Shown: positions 43,700-54,739 of the stretch, piece after piece
Layout of the letters: each line of letters opens with the position of its first letter
How positions within the stretch are numbered: the first letter of the stretch is position 1
Origin: Diaporthe sp. PMI_573
Taxonomy: Eukaryota > Ascomycota > Sordariomycetes > Diaporthales > Diaporthaceae
NCBI GenBank assembly: GCA_021399435.1
Contig: JAJTUP010000033.1
Location: 768,473 to 832,472 of the forward strand
DNA length: 64,000 nucleotides
Reading direction: 5' to 3'
Translations under genes and position numbers: made by a program
The notes under the pieces: generated by a model
The model's input: only the letters and a program-made list of their open reading frames with translations
What the model was told of the DNA's origin: nothing
Databases searched by the model: none

Positions 43700-45750
43700 G
43701 CTAGCTATCGTTAGCTAAAACTAACAATATTATATCTTAGTTTTACCATTTTACACTAAAGCTATTTACTTTAGTCTAGTCAACTATAGTTAGTTACTAA
43801 AAAGTATCCTTAACTTTCTCGTATAGATAAGAGTATCCTTTTAAGAGGTTAAGTCCTTACTTCTATAAAACTATTATTATAACTAAACTTGTTTTTCTAG
43901 CAGGTCTTATAGCCTGACTAGATGACCTATTTAGTTTAAATAAGGTTTTATTAATAATAATACTTATATTGCCCTTAAACTTTAATTATTTCTTATAGAG
44001 TTTTAAATAATATAAGATCTAGGCTTCCCTAACTCTACTATTAAAAAAGTATATCAGAACACCATAGGTATAAGCAATAATCCCTTTTATAGGTCTATTT
44101 AGGGCAACTATTTATATATCTAAAGGTCAGGTAATACCTTAGCATACTTTATTTCTTATACTAAACTAGAAACAAGTTCTTAATAAGTCCTTATAATACA
44201 AAATCCTATCCTATTTTATTAGCTTCAGTATAGTATAGTTGTAGGTAATATAATTAGTTATAAGATATCTATAGCAAGTTATAGGCACTCTGTTTTGTTA
44301 TATAGTATTGATTTTTATATTAATCTCTTTATCTTTTTCTATTAATATCGCTTATTGTCTAGCTTCGTAATCCTATACCTACTGTTCTATACTACCTACA
44401 TAGATTGGATCCTATCTATATAATATAATTACATTATTCGCTATCAGTATAGTCTTCTCTTTACTAACTTTCGTTACCCTCTACAGTCAAAGTCTATCAA
44501 GGGTCACTTTTATCATCTTATACATCTTGTCCATTAGGGTAAGACATATTTGTTTAGCTTTAGCACTACTAAGAGTCATTAAGTCGTATTTCTTAATCAG
44601 CTCTTTCCACTATTTAGGTCCAATAATAGAAGTAGCGTCAGTCTTATCATTAGCAGATATTTCTATCAAGTTAGCCAGAGTGGGTTTTGTCTAAGGATTT
44701 GGCCAGATCATGCCTACCCATCCTGCTACGGCTAGCTTAAATTAATACGCCTCGCTATTATAAATCCCTATATAGTTAGAAAGTCGTTCATATCCCTCGT
44801 CAACAACCTCTAATGGCATCACTCAAAAAGACAGAGGTACCGTGTAACTAAAGCTGTTCAATTACTTGATAATCTCTAGGTTCCCACCAGATTTATACCC
44901 AATAGCTTTCCAGTCTTACTCGTCTTCTTCCTACATTTCTTAATATAGCTTCAGGAGAAGATCCATTAACTAAGGCCAAAGCTTCTCTTATACTTGCTTA
45001 CGTTTAACCTTATAGTCCTAAGCAAGTCGCCTTATAATAATAGAAGGAAGTTTGTCCTAAAACTCAACTATAGGCTCCTTCTTCCATCATTTCATCATAA
45101 AAAAAATCTTATCGTAGCTATAGATTAATTTGATCAAGGATTAAGTACTAACAATGTAGTAGTTATTCATTAGCTCCCTCAATTACTATTCAGGACCAAA
45201 CCACTCATTAACATCCCTGTCCCGATAGGCTTATCTCAAGCAAGCTTCTTAGACTTTCTATATCCTAGCACTAAACATATAGAGACTAATTTATGCAGCA
45301 ATGTTGGCATTTACAGATAGACCTTTCAGGCATATTAATGCTAGCTAATCAGATATACATAATATTTATCTAGCATTACTAAAGCATTCCAGGTAGTCAA
45401 TAATATTAATACCAGTAAATAGTCCAAGCCCTACACCTACAAAGTTAGCTCGGGTAGGGAGAAGATTTTTAACTTCAAGGCCTAGCTATACAGCCAAGTC
45501 AAGATGTAGTTATTCGTTATTATCTTCATCTTCCAAGTCATCGTAGATATTAATTAATTCACATAGAAGTTGGTCACTAGTACTTAAGCTATCTTCTCAT
45601 CTTATAGCACCAGTATTTCCGGTCTATTCAGGCACTACTAGGATCACCATCTCTAGTAACTTAGCAGTTCTAGTTATCATTTAATAAGAAGGAGCTAAAT
45701 CACCCAGATTACTTTAGCCTTCTCGTCTACTGGTTATATATACACACACA
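43700..45750 (-). pseudogene. D gag region, RIP-inactivated
   Basis: Around 45480-45580 the minus strand reads DQLLCELINIYDDLEDEDNN followed by HLDLAVQLGLEVKNLLP, an acidic N-terminal Gag-like segment. The frame can be followed through many stops to about 43.7 kb. Plus-strand CA dinucleotides are abundant and TG rare here, so mutation hit mainly one strand. Confidence 0.55.
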
Positions 45751-46373
45751 CACAAGGACTAGGTTATCTTCAAAACAAAGAGCAAATAAGTCTAAATAGG
45801 TCAAATTTTTACTAGCTTGTCCGTTTAACACACACAAATACGTACATCAAGGTCAACCATCGTCAAGTCAAAACAACTACAATCATCTACAACTATTTAC
45901 TTTCAAACAGGGCCCCAACGTATGCTTTGCTATAGTTTCCATCACAGCCAAAAGATTCACCCTTCAAACTATCTCAAGTTAGAATAGAGGGAGAACTCCT
46001 CACCTCTACTCAAAGGTTTATTTTACAACTACTCAGCCAAACCCTAAAGTTGCCTAACTTTCCAAAAAACCTCTCAGTACCAATAAACTATCTTCCTTTA
46101 TATCAAAACCACAACTACCGTCCTTAGTCGGCCGAGTTGCTTTCTAGTTTACAAACCCCCGCTCCGGAAGCGCCAGCAACACAAGAGGTTGCCCTCCCGT
46201 ATCTATTCAGCTCATCTTTTACAGACCGTCTGTCAACAATTTTCAAAGACCCATAATTGAAATCCACAATAATATCAGGTAGACATCTCTAGCAGGCAGA
46301 CCTGTTGGCTCACAGGCAATATACCAACTAGACATTCCTTCTAATCACGCAGATTCCCGTAGTCGTCTACCAA

Positions 46374-46620
46374 TAAAACAAGACATATATGGGCTAGTCA
46401 AGTACCTGTCTATAGGCCCAAGGAAAGCGCCTACGCCAAGAGAGTGCGGCGCTAAACGCCAAACGGCAGGCAACCGCGTCAAGAGATCATCTTAAACAAA
46501 AGCTGTCTGCTCAAAAGACACAAAGAAAGTTTTTTTTTCTGCTATCTAAATTTTGGGCCATGAGCAGGACTATTTATACATTCTGGCCCTGTGGAGAGAA
46601 CATAGCATTGTCACTACATT
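46374..46620 (-). repeat. 5' LTR of D (247 bp)
   Basis: Carries a TATAAATA box on the minus strand (near 46571-46578) and is less mutated than the 3' LTR. The next bases on the minus strand are the primer-binding-like TGGTAGACGACTACGG. Confidence 0.9.
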
Positions 46621-49280
46621 ACTAGTACTATATACTTATTAATAGTAGAGTATAGAGGAATTTTATCTCCTTAAAGATAGTAAATAGATACTACCTTATA
46701 TAGTATAAGAAAAAGAAACCCTATAGACTTAATGTAGTTAACGGTATGGAAGTTGCTTATAGAAACAGTATTATTAATATAAAGACTAATTACCTCTAGG
46801 TCTAGATCTAGGACTATATTAAGCAACTCTTGTTTAATATTACTAAGATAGTAGATTATTAATTAATTCTAGAAATACCTTAGTTAAGGAAAAACAACCC
46901 TTAAATAGATTAGACTACTAGCTAGATTTACTAGGCAAACCCTATTAGCTTAGCAAAAGGAATAATTATATATTGCAAGGATAAGCAGAGCTTAGTCCCT
47001 AAAGACAGCACCTAAATATACGTTTAAACAAGCCTAGCAACCACCTCTCAAAATAGAGAGAAGGACTTAGTCTCTAGGCAGGCTTTAGAATAGCCCCTAA
47101 ACAAGCCGGCATAGCGACAGCATAAACCAGGCGGTCTGCTGTAGACTAATAAGAAAAACTCACTATTAAACCAAACATAATACAAACTCAACAAAGAAGG
47201 TAGTCTGATATAGACTAACACAAGAAAATAACAAATTGTACTTATAGTATAAGAATACATCAAGGAAATCTAATAAGTGTTAAGATAGATACAAGAGATT
47301 CAGCATATATAACACAAAACCACACCCACAGTCACGGTCACCTCACCCGCAGGAACCTCACAACAAGCGCTGAAGGCCCAAAGGATTAACTTAGCAAAAC
47401 AAGTTAAGCCTATCCTTAAACTTCGCGATAGGAGGACAACTAGGTCAACGGGACAACCAAGGCAAACTACACCCCATTACATTCTTTTCGAAAAAGCTTA
47501 ATAGCCTAGAGCTTAATTACCCCATACACAATAAAGAACTTATGGTAATAATTAAAGCATTTGAGAAATAGTAACATTACCTTATAGGAGCCAAGTACTA
47601 GGTTTAAGTCTACACCAACTATAAGAACCTTATATACTTTATAATAACTAAAGAACTTAACAAGTACTAGATCAGATAGGTAGAGTTCTTATCACAATTT
47701 AACCTCAGGATCACCTACTGTAAGGAATCTAAGAACGGGCAAGCAGATATACTTAGCAAACGGCTAGACTACCTATAGGAGGTTCTACTAGAAACATAGA
47801 GTATCTTCCAAGTTACCCCCAATAGAGACTTGTTACAGGAACCCTAATAACTAGTAATAATACTTTAAGCTAAGGTTAACCCTAGCTGGGAAAACAAGCC
47901 TAAGGTAGCCTACCAAAATATACCCTTAGAAGCTAAGAGATAAATAGTAGAAGATAACGGAATGTTGTATTAAGGAAGATAACTCTTTATATTTATAGAT
48001 CTATAAAAAGAACTTATTAAATAGATTTATGAAGCCCTAGTATATAGATATTAAGGAATTATAGTAATAATTAAAAGAATTAGATAATATTATTACTTTC
48101 TAGGAATGAAGAAAGAAATCTAGATAGTTATCTAGGACTATAATATATGTTATAAGAGTAAGACTATAAGGTATAAACTTTATAGCCTACTATAACCTCT
48201 ACTAGTATCTGATGGACTATGGTAATCTATTAGCCTAGACTTTATTATCAAGCTATTACTTTTAAAGGAACTAATAATAGGAGCCTAGTATAATAGTATT
48301 CTAGTTATTATTAATAGATTTATAAAGTATTTTTACTTCCTACTATACAAGGAAGCAAGTAATGTAGATAATCTTGTATATACTTTCCTATAAGTAATTA
48401 TCAGTAATTATAATATACTATAGGAAATAGTATTAGATAAAGGAATAGTATTTATTTTTAACTTTTAGTAATTATTTATAAGATAACTTAGTATAAAATT
48501 AAAGCTATCTATAGCTTTCTATCCTTAGATAGATAAATAAACTAAAAGATTAAACTAGATTCTAGAATAGTATCTTTGTAGTTATATTAACTATGAATAA
48601 GATAACTAGATATAGCTACTACCTATAGTATAGTTTACCTATAATAGTATAGATACAGGTACTATGAAGGTTTTACCCTTTTACCGAACTATGGCTATAA
48701 ACTAGAAGCCTATAGAGAACTAATCTCTAGGCTAGAAGTATAATTAGCCATAGAAAGGGTAACTAAAATTTAGAATCTTTAGAAGAAGCTTTAGTAAGAA
48801 CTACTCTTTATACAAGAATGAATAACAATCTATGCTAATAGAAAAAGGTTAAAGGGACTAACCTTAGAGGAAGAGGATAAAGTCTACCTACTCTGGAAAA
48901 ATATTAAAACTAAATAACTAAGTAATAAACTAGACTATAAAAAGATTAGACTATTTAGGATTAAAAAGAAACTATTAAACACTAACTTTAGATTCTTATT
49001 ACTAATGAAAATATAGATATACCTGGTCTTCTATATATTACTCTTAGAACTAGTACTAGCTAATATATGGCTTAAAATATAGATTAAACTTAATAATAAT
49101 GAAAAAGAATAGGAAATAGAGAAGATCTTTGATTCTGGAATATATAATGCTGATACTAAATACCTAGTTAAATAAAAGCACTATAATAATAAAGATAATA
49201 TTTAAAAACCCTTTAAGAACTTAATAAATTACTAACAGGTACTATGGGACTTTTAAGGTTAATAAGAAAATTAGTAGGGA
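46621..49280 (+). pseudogene. C1 pol remainder: protease region, RNase H, integrase, chromodomain (RT deleted)
   Basis: The sequence continues C1 after D. It is colinear with C2 to about 47,420, then jumps to RNase H (KLNSLELNYPIHNKELMVII) from about 47,490, so RT is missing. Integrase is at about 48,170-48,780 (SISLDFIIKLL ... EASNVDNLVYTFL). The chromodomain at 49,125-49,265 reads IFDSGIYNADTKYLVK, then, after a stop, KHYNNKDNI. Its end overlaps the antisense ORF tail to tail. Confidence 0.8.
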
Positions 49281-49863
49281 CCCCTAGACTATCTAGATTT
49301 AAACCTAGGAAATGCTAATTAGAGATTCCCGTGGTTTTAAAAGACTATATATTAGTAGTAACCCAAGCCTCTTCCTCTTAATAATAATGCTTTAACTTAG
49401 TATCCTCCTTGTCTAATAATTAGATACTATAACGAAATAACTTAGAAGATTATTCCTTAGCTTAATGCTTTTAGTAGTGTAAATAGGCTAAGCAGCCTAT
49501 AGTAGTTTGTAGCTTTGTCTAAAGTAAAAATAACTCTTTCTTAGTATTAATCTCTTCTTTCTCTAAATATTCTTGCTTAGATAGTAAGTATTTTATTATA
49601 GAAGTTAGTAAAGAACTTAAATAGAAAAGAAGAAGGAACTTATAGGAAGTAGCTATATTGTTCCTATTACAAGACTTTTTAGAACGAATATACTTGCCAT
49701 ACTATGAGGACTTAGGGGTAAAATAGTAGGCATGATTTACCTTGAAACAACGAGAACAAGGTATGGTCTTGAAAATAATACCTTTCTGGTTAATAAGGTT
49801 AGCAAGCGTAGCTCGTTCATCAGACTTCTTTTGAGTCTTTTTAACCTAACCTTGGGCAACACG
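49213..49863 (-). pseudogene. Antisense accessory ORF of C1 (at least 217 codons)
   Basis: The best-preserved copy of the antisense frame found in B, C1, C2 and C4. It begins SSRVAQG then VKKTQKKSDERATLANLINQ. Next is a cysteine block (PCSRCFKVNHAYYF ... SKKSCNRNN), then a Lys/Glu-rich helical tail (LLSKQEYLEKEEINTKKELF). The few stops are TAG of RIP type. The stop at 49213-49215 lies at the equivalent place in C2 and C4. The true start may lie slightly upstream (ATG probably lost by RIP). It is convergent with pol and its 3' end overlaps the chromodomain codons by about 50 bases. Confidence 0.7.
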
Positions 49864-49979
49864 CGATGATATAGCAGGAATAGAAATACGTAAAGAGAAG
49901 TATAGAAAATATAAAGGAAATAGGACGAGAAACTTACTCAAATCTTTAGAGACAAAGATGCAAGGAAGGAGGGGAATAA

Positions 49980-50453
49980 TGTTACGACCCTAATAGAAAT
50001 AGGACTAATGGTTAGTTCTATAAAGAAACAACCCTACTAAGCTAGTATACTGGCTAAATAAATAGTATAAGGGACTAAGCTATAGGTTATATGATTACTA
50101 ATTAGATAAGGCAGAATTAATTAGAGTAATAATTGATTCTAACAATCTAATACCATAGAGTACTAGGAGTGATTAGTATTTTAGGTACTCTCCTATACTA
50201 GATTGCTAGAAGTGACTAGTACTCCCGGCAAGCCTTACTGAAAAAATAGATATATAAGGATATACTTGTTACTAGATAGCTAGATAGTATGGATAGCTCT
50301 TTAGTAGTTAATCTAAGTATTTATTTTAAATAGCTTTTATTAGCTTATAATCATTGTTAAAAACCCTATTGCTTAGTTAACCGCCTTGTTATGTATCTTG
50401 GATATAAACCTCGATCCATGGTTTAGAGGACCTAGGAAACCTTGATTACTACA
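49980..50453 (+). repeat. 3' LTR of C1 (474 bp)
   Basis: Begins TGTTACGACCCT, ends GATTACTACA, and is followed by TATAA. Confidence 0.95.
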
Positions 50454-50458
50454 TATAA

Positions 50459-51344
50459 GGCATTTTTTCTTTACTTTATAGCCCTTTCTAACTTAGATAT
50501 AGAACAAGGCTATTATACAGGCCAGCATCTTTTACTCCTAGGCTAATATAAATACCTCTCCCTTATTAATTATAACCTTTTTGTTTGCTAACTCTAATAA
50601 CTCTATGTGTAAGAACTTAATATATAATCTAATTAACTACTGCTAGGTAATACCCTGCCTGGTTCCTACTAACAATAGGTTTCTAGTATAGTATATTTTA
50701 GTGTAGGGCTTTTTAGAGAAGGTAAGGAATATAATGGAGAAAGTATTTGGTAACTAGCCGGAGGGCTTTAGCCTCTTGCTGTAAGAAATAATATATAAAA
50801 TAAGGACGGTGCTTCCTTAGGAAATATTTAGGTATATAGTGCTCTAATAATAAACAGTATTTAGTATCCTTTCTTTTTAGACGGTATAGATAATATCCCG
50901 GCTTTACTTTTAAAAGCTTAGTGTTATTTTTAAGCCTTAAGCCCTAGTAGTTTAGACACTCTTTAGAAAATACTCTTCCCTTAATCGAAACTTATATTAA
51001 CTTTAATTATAGCCTTATTGGTTAGATAATACATACTTAGATATCTTATAACTCCTTCGGCCTATATATAGCTAGTCCTGTCCTCTTTATTAGGCCCTTT
51101 ATCTAGCCTTTACTAAACTATTTTTTTTATATAGGTTAGTTATTCTGCTCTTATAGCTAGTTTATTTAACCCTTATAGCTAGCTCATCCAGCCTTTATAG
51201 GTTACTCATCTTATCCTTATAAAATTATTCTTTCTTTATAGAAGAATTATCTATTCTTTATAGAGGTATTACCTTTTCTTATTTTTGTTATATCCTGCTT
51301 TATCCCTAATTATAGGCCTTTATAACCTTATTATAGGGGCTTTG
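50459..51344 (-). other. Unidentified degraded coding repeat split by C1 (right part)
   Basis: Minus-strand reading at about 50480-50760 gives a fairly long frame (GTRQGITQ, LIRLYIKFLHIELLELANKK). Joined across the TATAA duplication it continues into 30464-30087. The right half has imperfect repeats of ttatagctag (51150-51200). I could not assign the protein. Confidence 0.4.
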
Positions 51345-51817
51345 TATAATGATCAAGGTTTCCTGGGTCTTCTAAACCGTAGATCAGGGTTTATGTCCAA
51401 AACACGTAACAAAGTAGTTGATTAAGCAATGGGGTTTCTAATAATAATTACAAGCTAATAAAAGCTATTTAGGGTAAATACTTAGATTGACTACTAAAGA
51501 GCTATCTATACTATCTAGCTATCTGGTAATGAGTGTATCCTTATATGTCTATCTCTTTAGTGAGGCTTGCTGGGAGCACTGGTTACTCCTAGCGATTTAG
51601 TATAGGGGAGTATCGGAAGTACTAGTTACTCTTATCGCTCCTTAGTATTAGATTGCTAGGATTAATTATTACTCTAATTAATCTATCTTATCTAATCAGT
51701 AATTACATAATTATTAGCTTAGTCTCTTATACTATTTATTTAGCTAGTATACTAGCCTAGTAGGGTTATTTCTTTATAAAACTAACTATTAGTCTTATTT
51801 TTATTAGAATTATAATA
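51345..51817 (-). repeat. 3' LTR of C4 (473 bp)
   Basis: Reverse-complement family C LTR, followed on the plus strand by ttattcccctc, the reversed polypurine tract. Confidence 0.92.
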
Positions 51818-51947
51818 TTATTCCCCTCTTTTATACTTCTTTATCTTTAAAAATTTAAGTAAGTTTCTTACCTTATTTTCTTTATATCTTTATATATCCT
51901 TTCTTTTAATTATTATATTTTTCCTACTATATTATTATATGTTACCC

Positions 51948-52589
51948 GAGATTAGGTTAAAAAAACTTATTTAAAGAAATTAGAGAAGTAAACTACCCTT
52001 ACTAACCTTATTAACTAGAAAGATATTATATCTAAAACTATACCTTATTCTTATTATTTTAAAGTAAATTATATATTATGTTGCCTCTAAGTTCTCGTAT
52101 TATAGTAAATATATTTATACTAGGAAGTCTTATAATAGAAATAATATAGCTACTTCTTATAGGTTTCTTTTCTTTTTTCTTAGGTTTTCTTCTTACTAAC
52201 TTATTATAGTAAAATACCTATTATCTAAGTAGGAGTATTTAGAGAAAGAAGAAATTAATACTAAAAAAAAGTTGTTTTTATTTTAGATAAAGTTGTAAAT
52301 TATTATAGGTTGCTTAGCCTACTTATATTACTAAAAACGCCAAGCTAAGGAGCGGTCTTCTAAGTTATTTTATTATAATATCTAGTTACTAGATAAAGAG
52401 AATGCTGAGTTAGAGTATTATTATAAGGAGAAGGCTTGGGTTACTACTAATATACGCTCTTTTAGAGTTGCGGGGATTTTTAATTAGTATTTTTTAGGTC
52501 TAAATCTAGATAGTCTAGAGGTACTTATTAATTTTCTAGTTAACCTTAAAAGTCTTATAGTGTTTATTAGTAATTTGTTAGGTTTTTAA
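51948..52589 (+). pseudogene. Antisense accessory ORF of C4 (214 codons)
   Basis: Same frame and same stop position as in C1 and C2, with no indels between the matched ends other than whole codons. The cysteines of the CxxC block are mostly Tyr here (KTIPYSYYFKVNYI, then SYYSKYIYTRKSYNRNN), as expected from G-to-A at TGT/TGC. RIP stops are frequent. Confidence 0.6.
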
Positions 52590-52639
52590 GGGGTTTCTAA
52601 ATATTATCTTTATTATTATAGTTTTTCTATTTAACTAGA

Positions 52640-53435
52640 TATTTAGTGTTAATATTATATGTTCTAGAATTAAAAATCTTTTCTACTTTTTATTCTTTTT
52701 TATTATTATTAAGTTTAATCTATATTTTAAGCTGTGTATTAGTTAGTACTAGTTTTAAGAATAATATATAGAAGACTAGGTATATCTATATTTTCGTTAG
52801 TAATAAGAGTCTAAAGTTAGTATCTAATAGTTTCTTTTTAATCTTAAATGGTTTAATCTTTTTGTAGTCTAATTTGTTATTTAGTTATTTAGTTTTAATG
52901 TTTTTTTAAAATAGGTAGACTTTATTTTTCTCCTCTAAGGTTAGTCTTTTTAACCTTTTTCTGTTAGTATAGGTTATTATTTATTCTTATATAAAGAGTA
53001 GTTTTTACTAAAGCTTTTTCTAAAGATTCTAAATCTTAGTTACCCTTTCTATAGCTAATTATGCTTCTAGTCTAGAGATTAGTTCTCTATAAGCTTCTAG
53101 TTTGTAGCTATAGTTTATATAGAAGGGTGAGACCTTTATAGTACCTATATCTATATTATTATAGGCAAACTATACTATAGGTAATAACTATACTTAATTA
53201 TCTTGTTTATAGTTAATATAACTATAGAGATACTGTTTTAGGATTTGGTTTAGTTTTTTAGTTTGTTTATCTATTTAAGGGTAGAAAGCTATAGATAGCT
53301 TTAACTTTATACTAAGTTATCTTATAAGTAATTACTAGAAGTTAGAGGTAAATACTATTCTTTTATCTAATACTATTTCCTATAGTATATTATGGTTGCT
53401 AATAATTATCTATAGGAAAGTATATATAAGGTTGT
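52640..53435 (-). pseudogene. C4 pol C-terminus (chromodomain and partial integrase)
   Basis: Colinear with C2 54740-55535 and C1 48400-49200. It contains the reversed chromodomain next to the antisense ORF and part of integrase. Many RIP stops. Confidence 0.7.
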
Positions 53436-53908
53436 TATAATAATTAAGGTTTCCTGGGTTCTCTAAACTGTAGATTAGGGTTTATATCTAAGATATATAA
53501 TAAGGTAGTTGATTAAATAATGGGGTTTCTAATAATAATTATAAGCTAATAAAAGCTATTTAGGGTAAATACTTAGATTAACTACTAAAGAGCTATCTAT
53601 ACTATCTAGCTATCTAGTAATAAGTATATCTTTATATGTCTATTTCTTTAGTAAGGCTTGCTAGGAGCGCTAGTTATTCTTAATAATTTAATATAGAAGA
53701 GTATTAAAAGTACTAGTTGCTTTTATTACTTCTTAATATTAAATTGCTAGGATTAATTATCACTCTAATTAATCTGTCTTATCTAATTAGTAATTATATA
53801 ACTATTGGCTTGGTTTCTTATATTATTTATTTAGCTAGTATACTAGCCTAGTAGGGTTATTTCTTTATAAAATTAACTATTAGTTTTATTTTTGTTAGGG
53901 TTATAATA
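53436..53908 (-). repeat. 3' LTR of C2 (473 bp)
   Basis: Followed on the plus strand by ttattctcctcc, the reversed polypurine tract. Confidence 0.93.
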
Positions 53909-54028
53909 TTATTCTCCTCCTTTATACTTCTTTATCTCTAAAGATTTAAGTAAGTTTCCTATTTTATTTTCTTTATATCTTTGTATATCCTTTCTTTTAA
54001 TTATTATATTCTTCCTACTATATTATTA

Positions 54029-54682
54029 TATATTACTTAAGGTTAGATTAAAAAGACTTATTTAAAGAAGTTAGAGAAATAAGCTATCTTTACTAACCTT
54101 ATTAATTAGAAAGATATTATATCTAAAACTATACTTTATTCTCATTATTTTAAAGTAAATTATATATATTATATTACCTTTAAGTCCTTATATTATAGTA
54201 AGTATGTTTATACTAGGAAGTCTTATAATAAAAATAATATAGTTACTTCTTATAGATTTTCTTTTTCTTTTCTTAGTTTTTTTTCTTACTAACTTATTAT
54301 AGTAAAATACTTATTATCTAAGTAAAAGTATTTAGAGAAAGAAGAGATTAATGTTATAGAGGAGTTATTTTTACTTTAAATAAAGTTATAGACTATTATA
54401 AGTTATTTAGCCTACTTATATTACTAAAAATGTTAAGCTAAGGAGCGGTTTTCTAAGTTATTTTATTATAATATCTAGTTATTAGATAAGGAGAATACTA
54501 AATTAGAGTGTTGTTATAAGGAGGAGGCTTGAGTTATTATTAATATATACTTTTTTAGAGCCACAGGGATTTCTAATTAGTATTTCTTAAGTTTAAATCT
54601 AGATAGTCTAAGAGTTTTTGCTAATTTTCTTATCAACCTTAAAAGTCTTATAGTATCTATTAATAATTTATTAGGTTTTTAA
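54029..54682 (+). pseudogene. Antisense accessory ORF of C2 (218 codons)
   Basis: Equivalent to 51948-52589 and to the C1 frame, with the same TAA end (54680-54682) and length differing only by whole codons. It is more heavily mutated than in C1. It lies between the chromodomain end of pol and the 3' LTR, pointing toward pol. Confidence 0.6.
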
Positions 54683-54739
54683 GGGATTTCTAAATATTAT
54701 CTTTATTATTATAGTTTTTTTATTTAACTAGATATTTAG

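Larger units (their letters stand above)
34287..46620 (-). mobile_element. Ty3/Gypsy element D, 12.3 kb, with two accessory ORFs
   Basis: Direct repeats of 247 bp without indels (34287-34533 and 46374-46620) are the LTRs. C1 sequence resumes on both sides, with ACTAG duplicated (34282-34286, 46621-46625; the repeat is extendable, so the exact boundaries are ambiguous by a few bases). The element reads on the minus strand: a TATAAATA box in the LTR, a primer-binding-like TGGTAGACGACTACGG just after it (46357-46372), gag, pol, then two accessory frames. All differences I see between the LTRs are transitions, as expected for RIP. At 11.8 kb without R it is far longer than families A and C. Confidence 0.88.
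30470..50453 (+). mobile_element. Ty3/Gypsy element C1 with nested insertions (19,984 bp)
   Basis: LTRs at 30470-31406 (interrupted) and 49980-50453 are bracketed by a perfect TATAA duplication (30465-30469, 50454-50458). Between them lie gag, protease, RNase H, integrase and chromodomain in plus orientation. The element is split by a minisatellite insert in its 5' LTR, a TRIM at 33490-33997 and element D at 34287-46620. Comparison with C2 (7757 bp) shows that about 1 kb covering reverse transcriptase is missing. The polypurine tract (aaggaaggagggga) precedes the right LTR. Confidence 0.93.
51345..53435 (-). mobile_element. Truncated Ty3/Gypsy element C4 (3' end only)
   Basis: Carries the 3' LTR (51345-51817), the polypurine tract, the antisense ORF and the C-terminal part of pol. 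It stops abruptly at 53435 where C2 begins. The bases right of C2 do not continue C4, so simple insertion of C2 into C4 does not explain the junction; a deletion or recombination must have followed. Confidence 0.85.

Noticed and set aside
34287..46620. Reading D as a giant DNA transposon or Starship-like cargo element
   Set aside because: Direct 247-bp terminal repeats, a PBS-like site, RT, RNase H and integrase show an LTR retrotransposon; no tyrosine recombinase or long inverted repeats are seen.
47048..47263. 71-aa minus-strand ORF
   Set aside because: Opposite the C1 pol sequence that is colinear with C2; open by chance because the plus strand kept CA dinucleotides.
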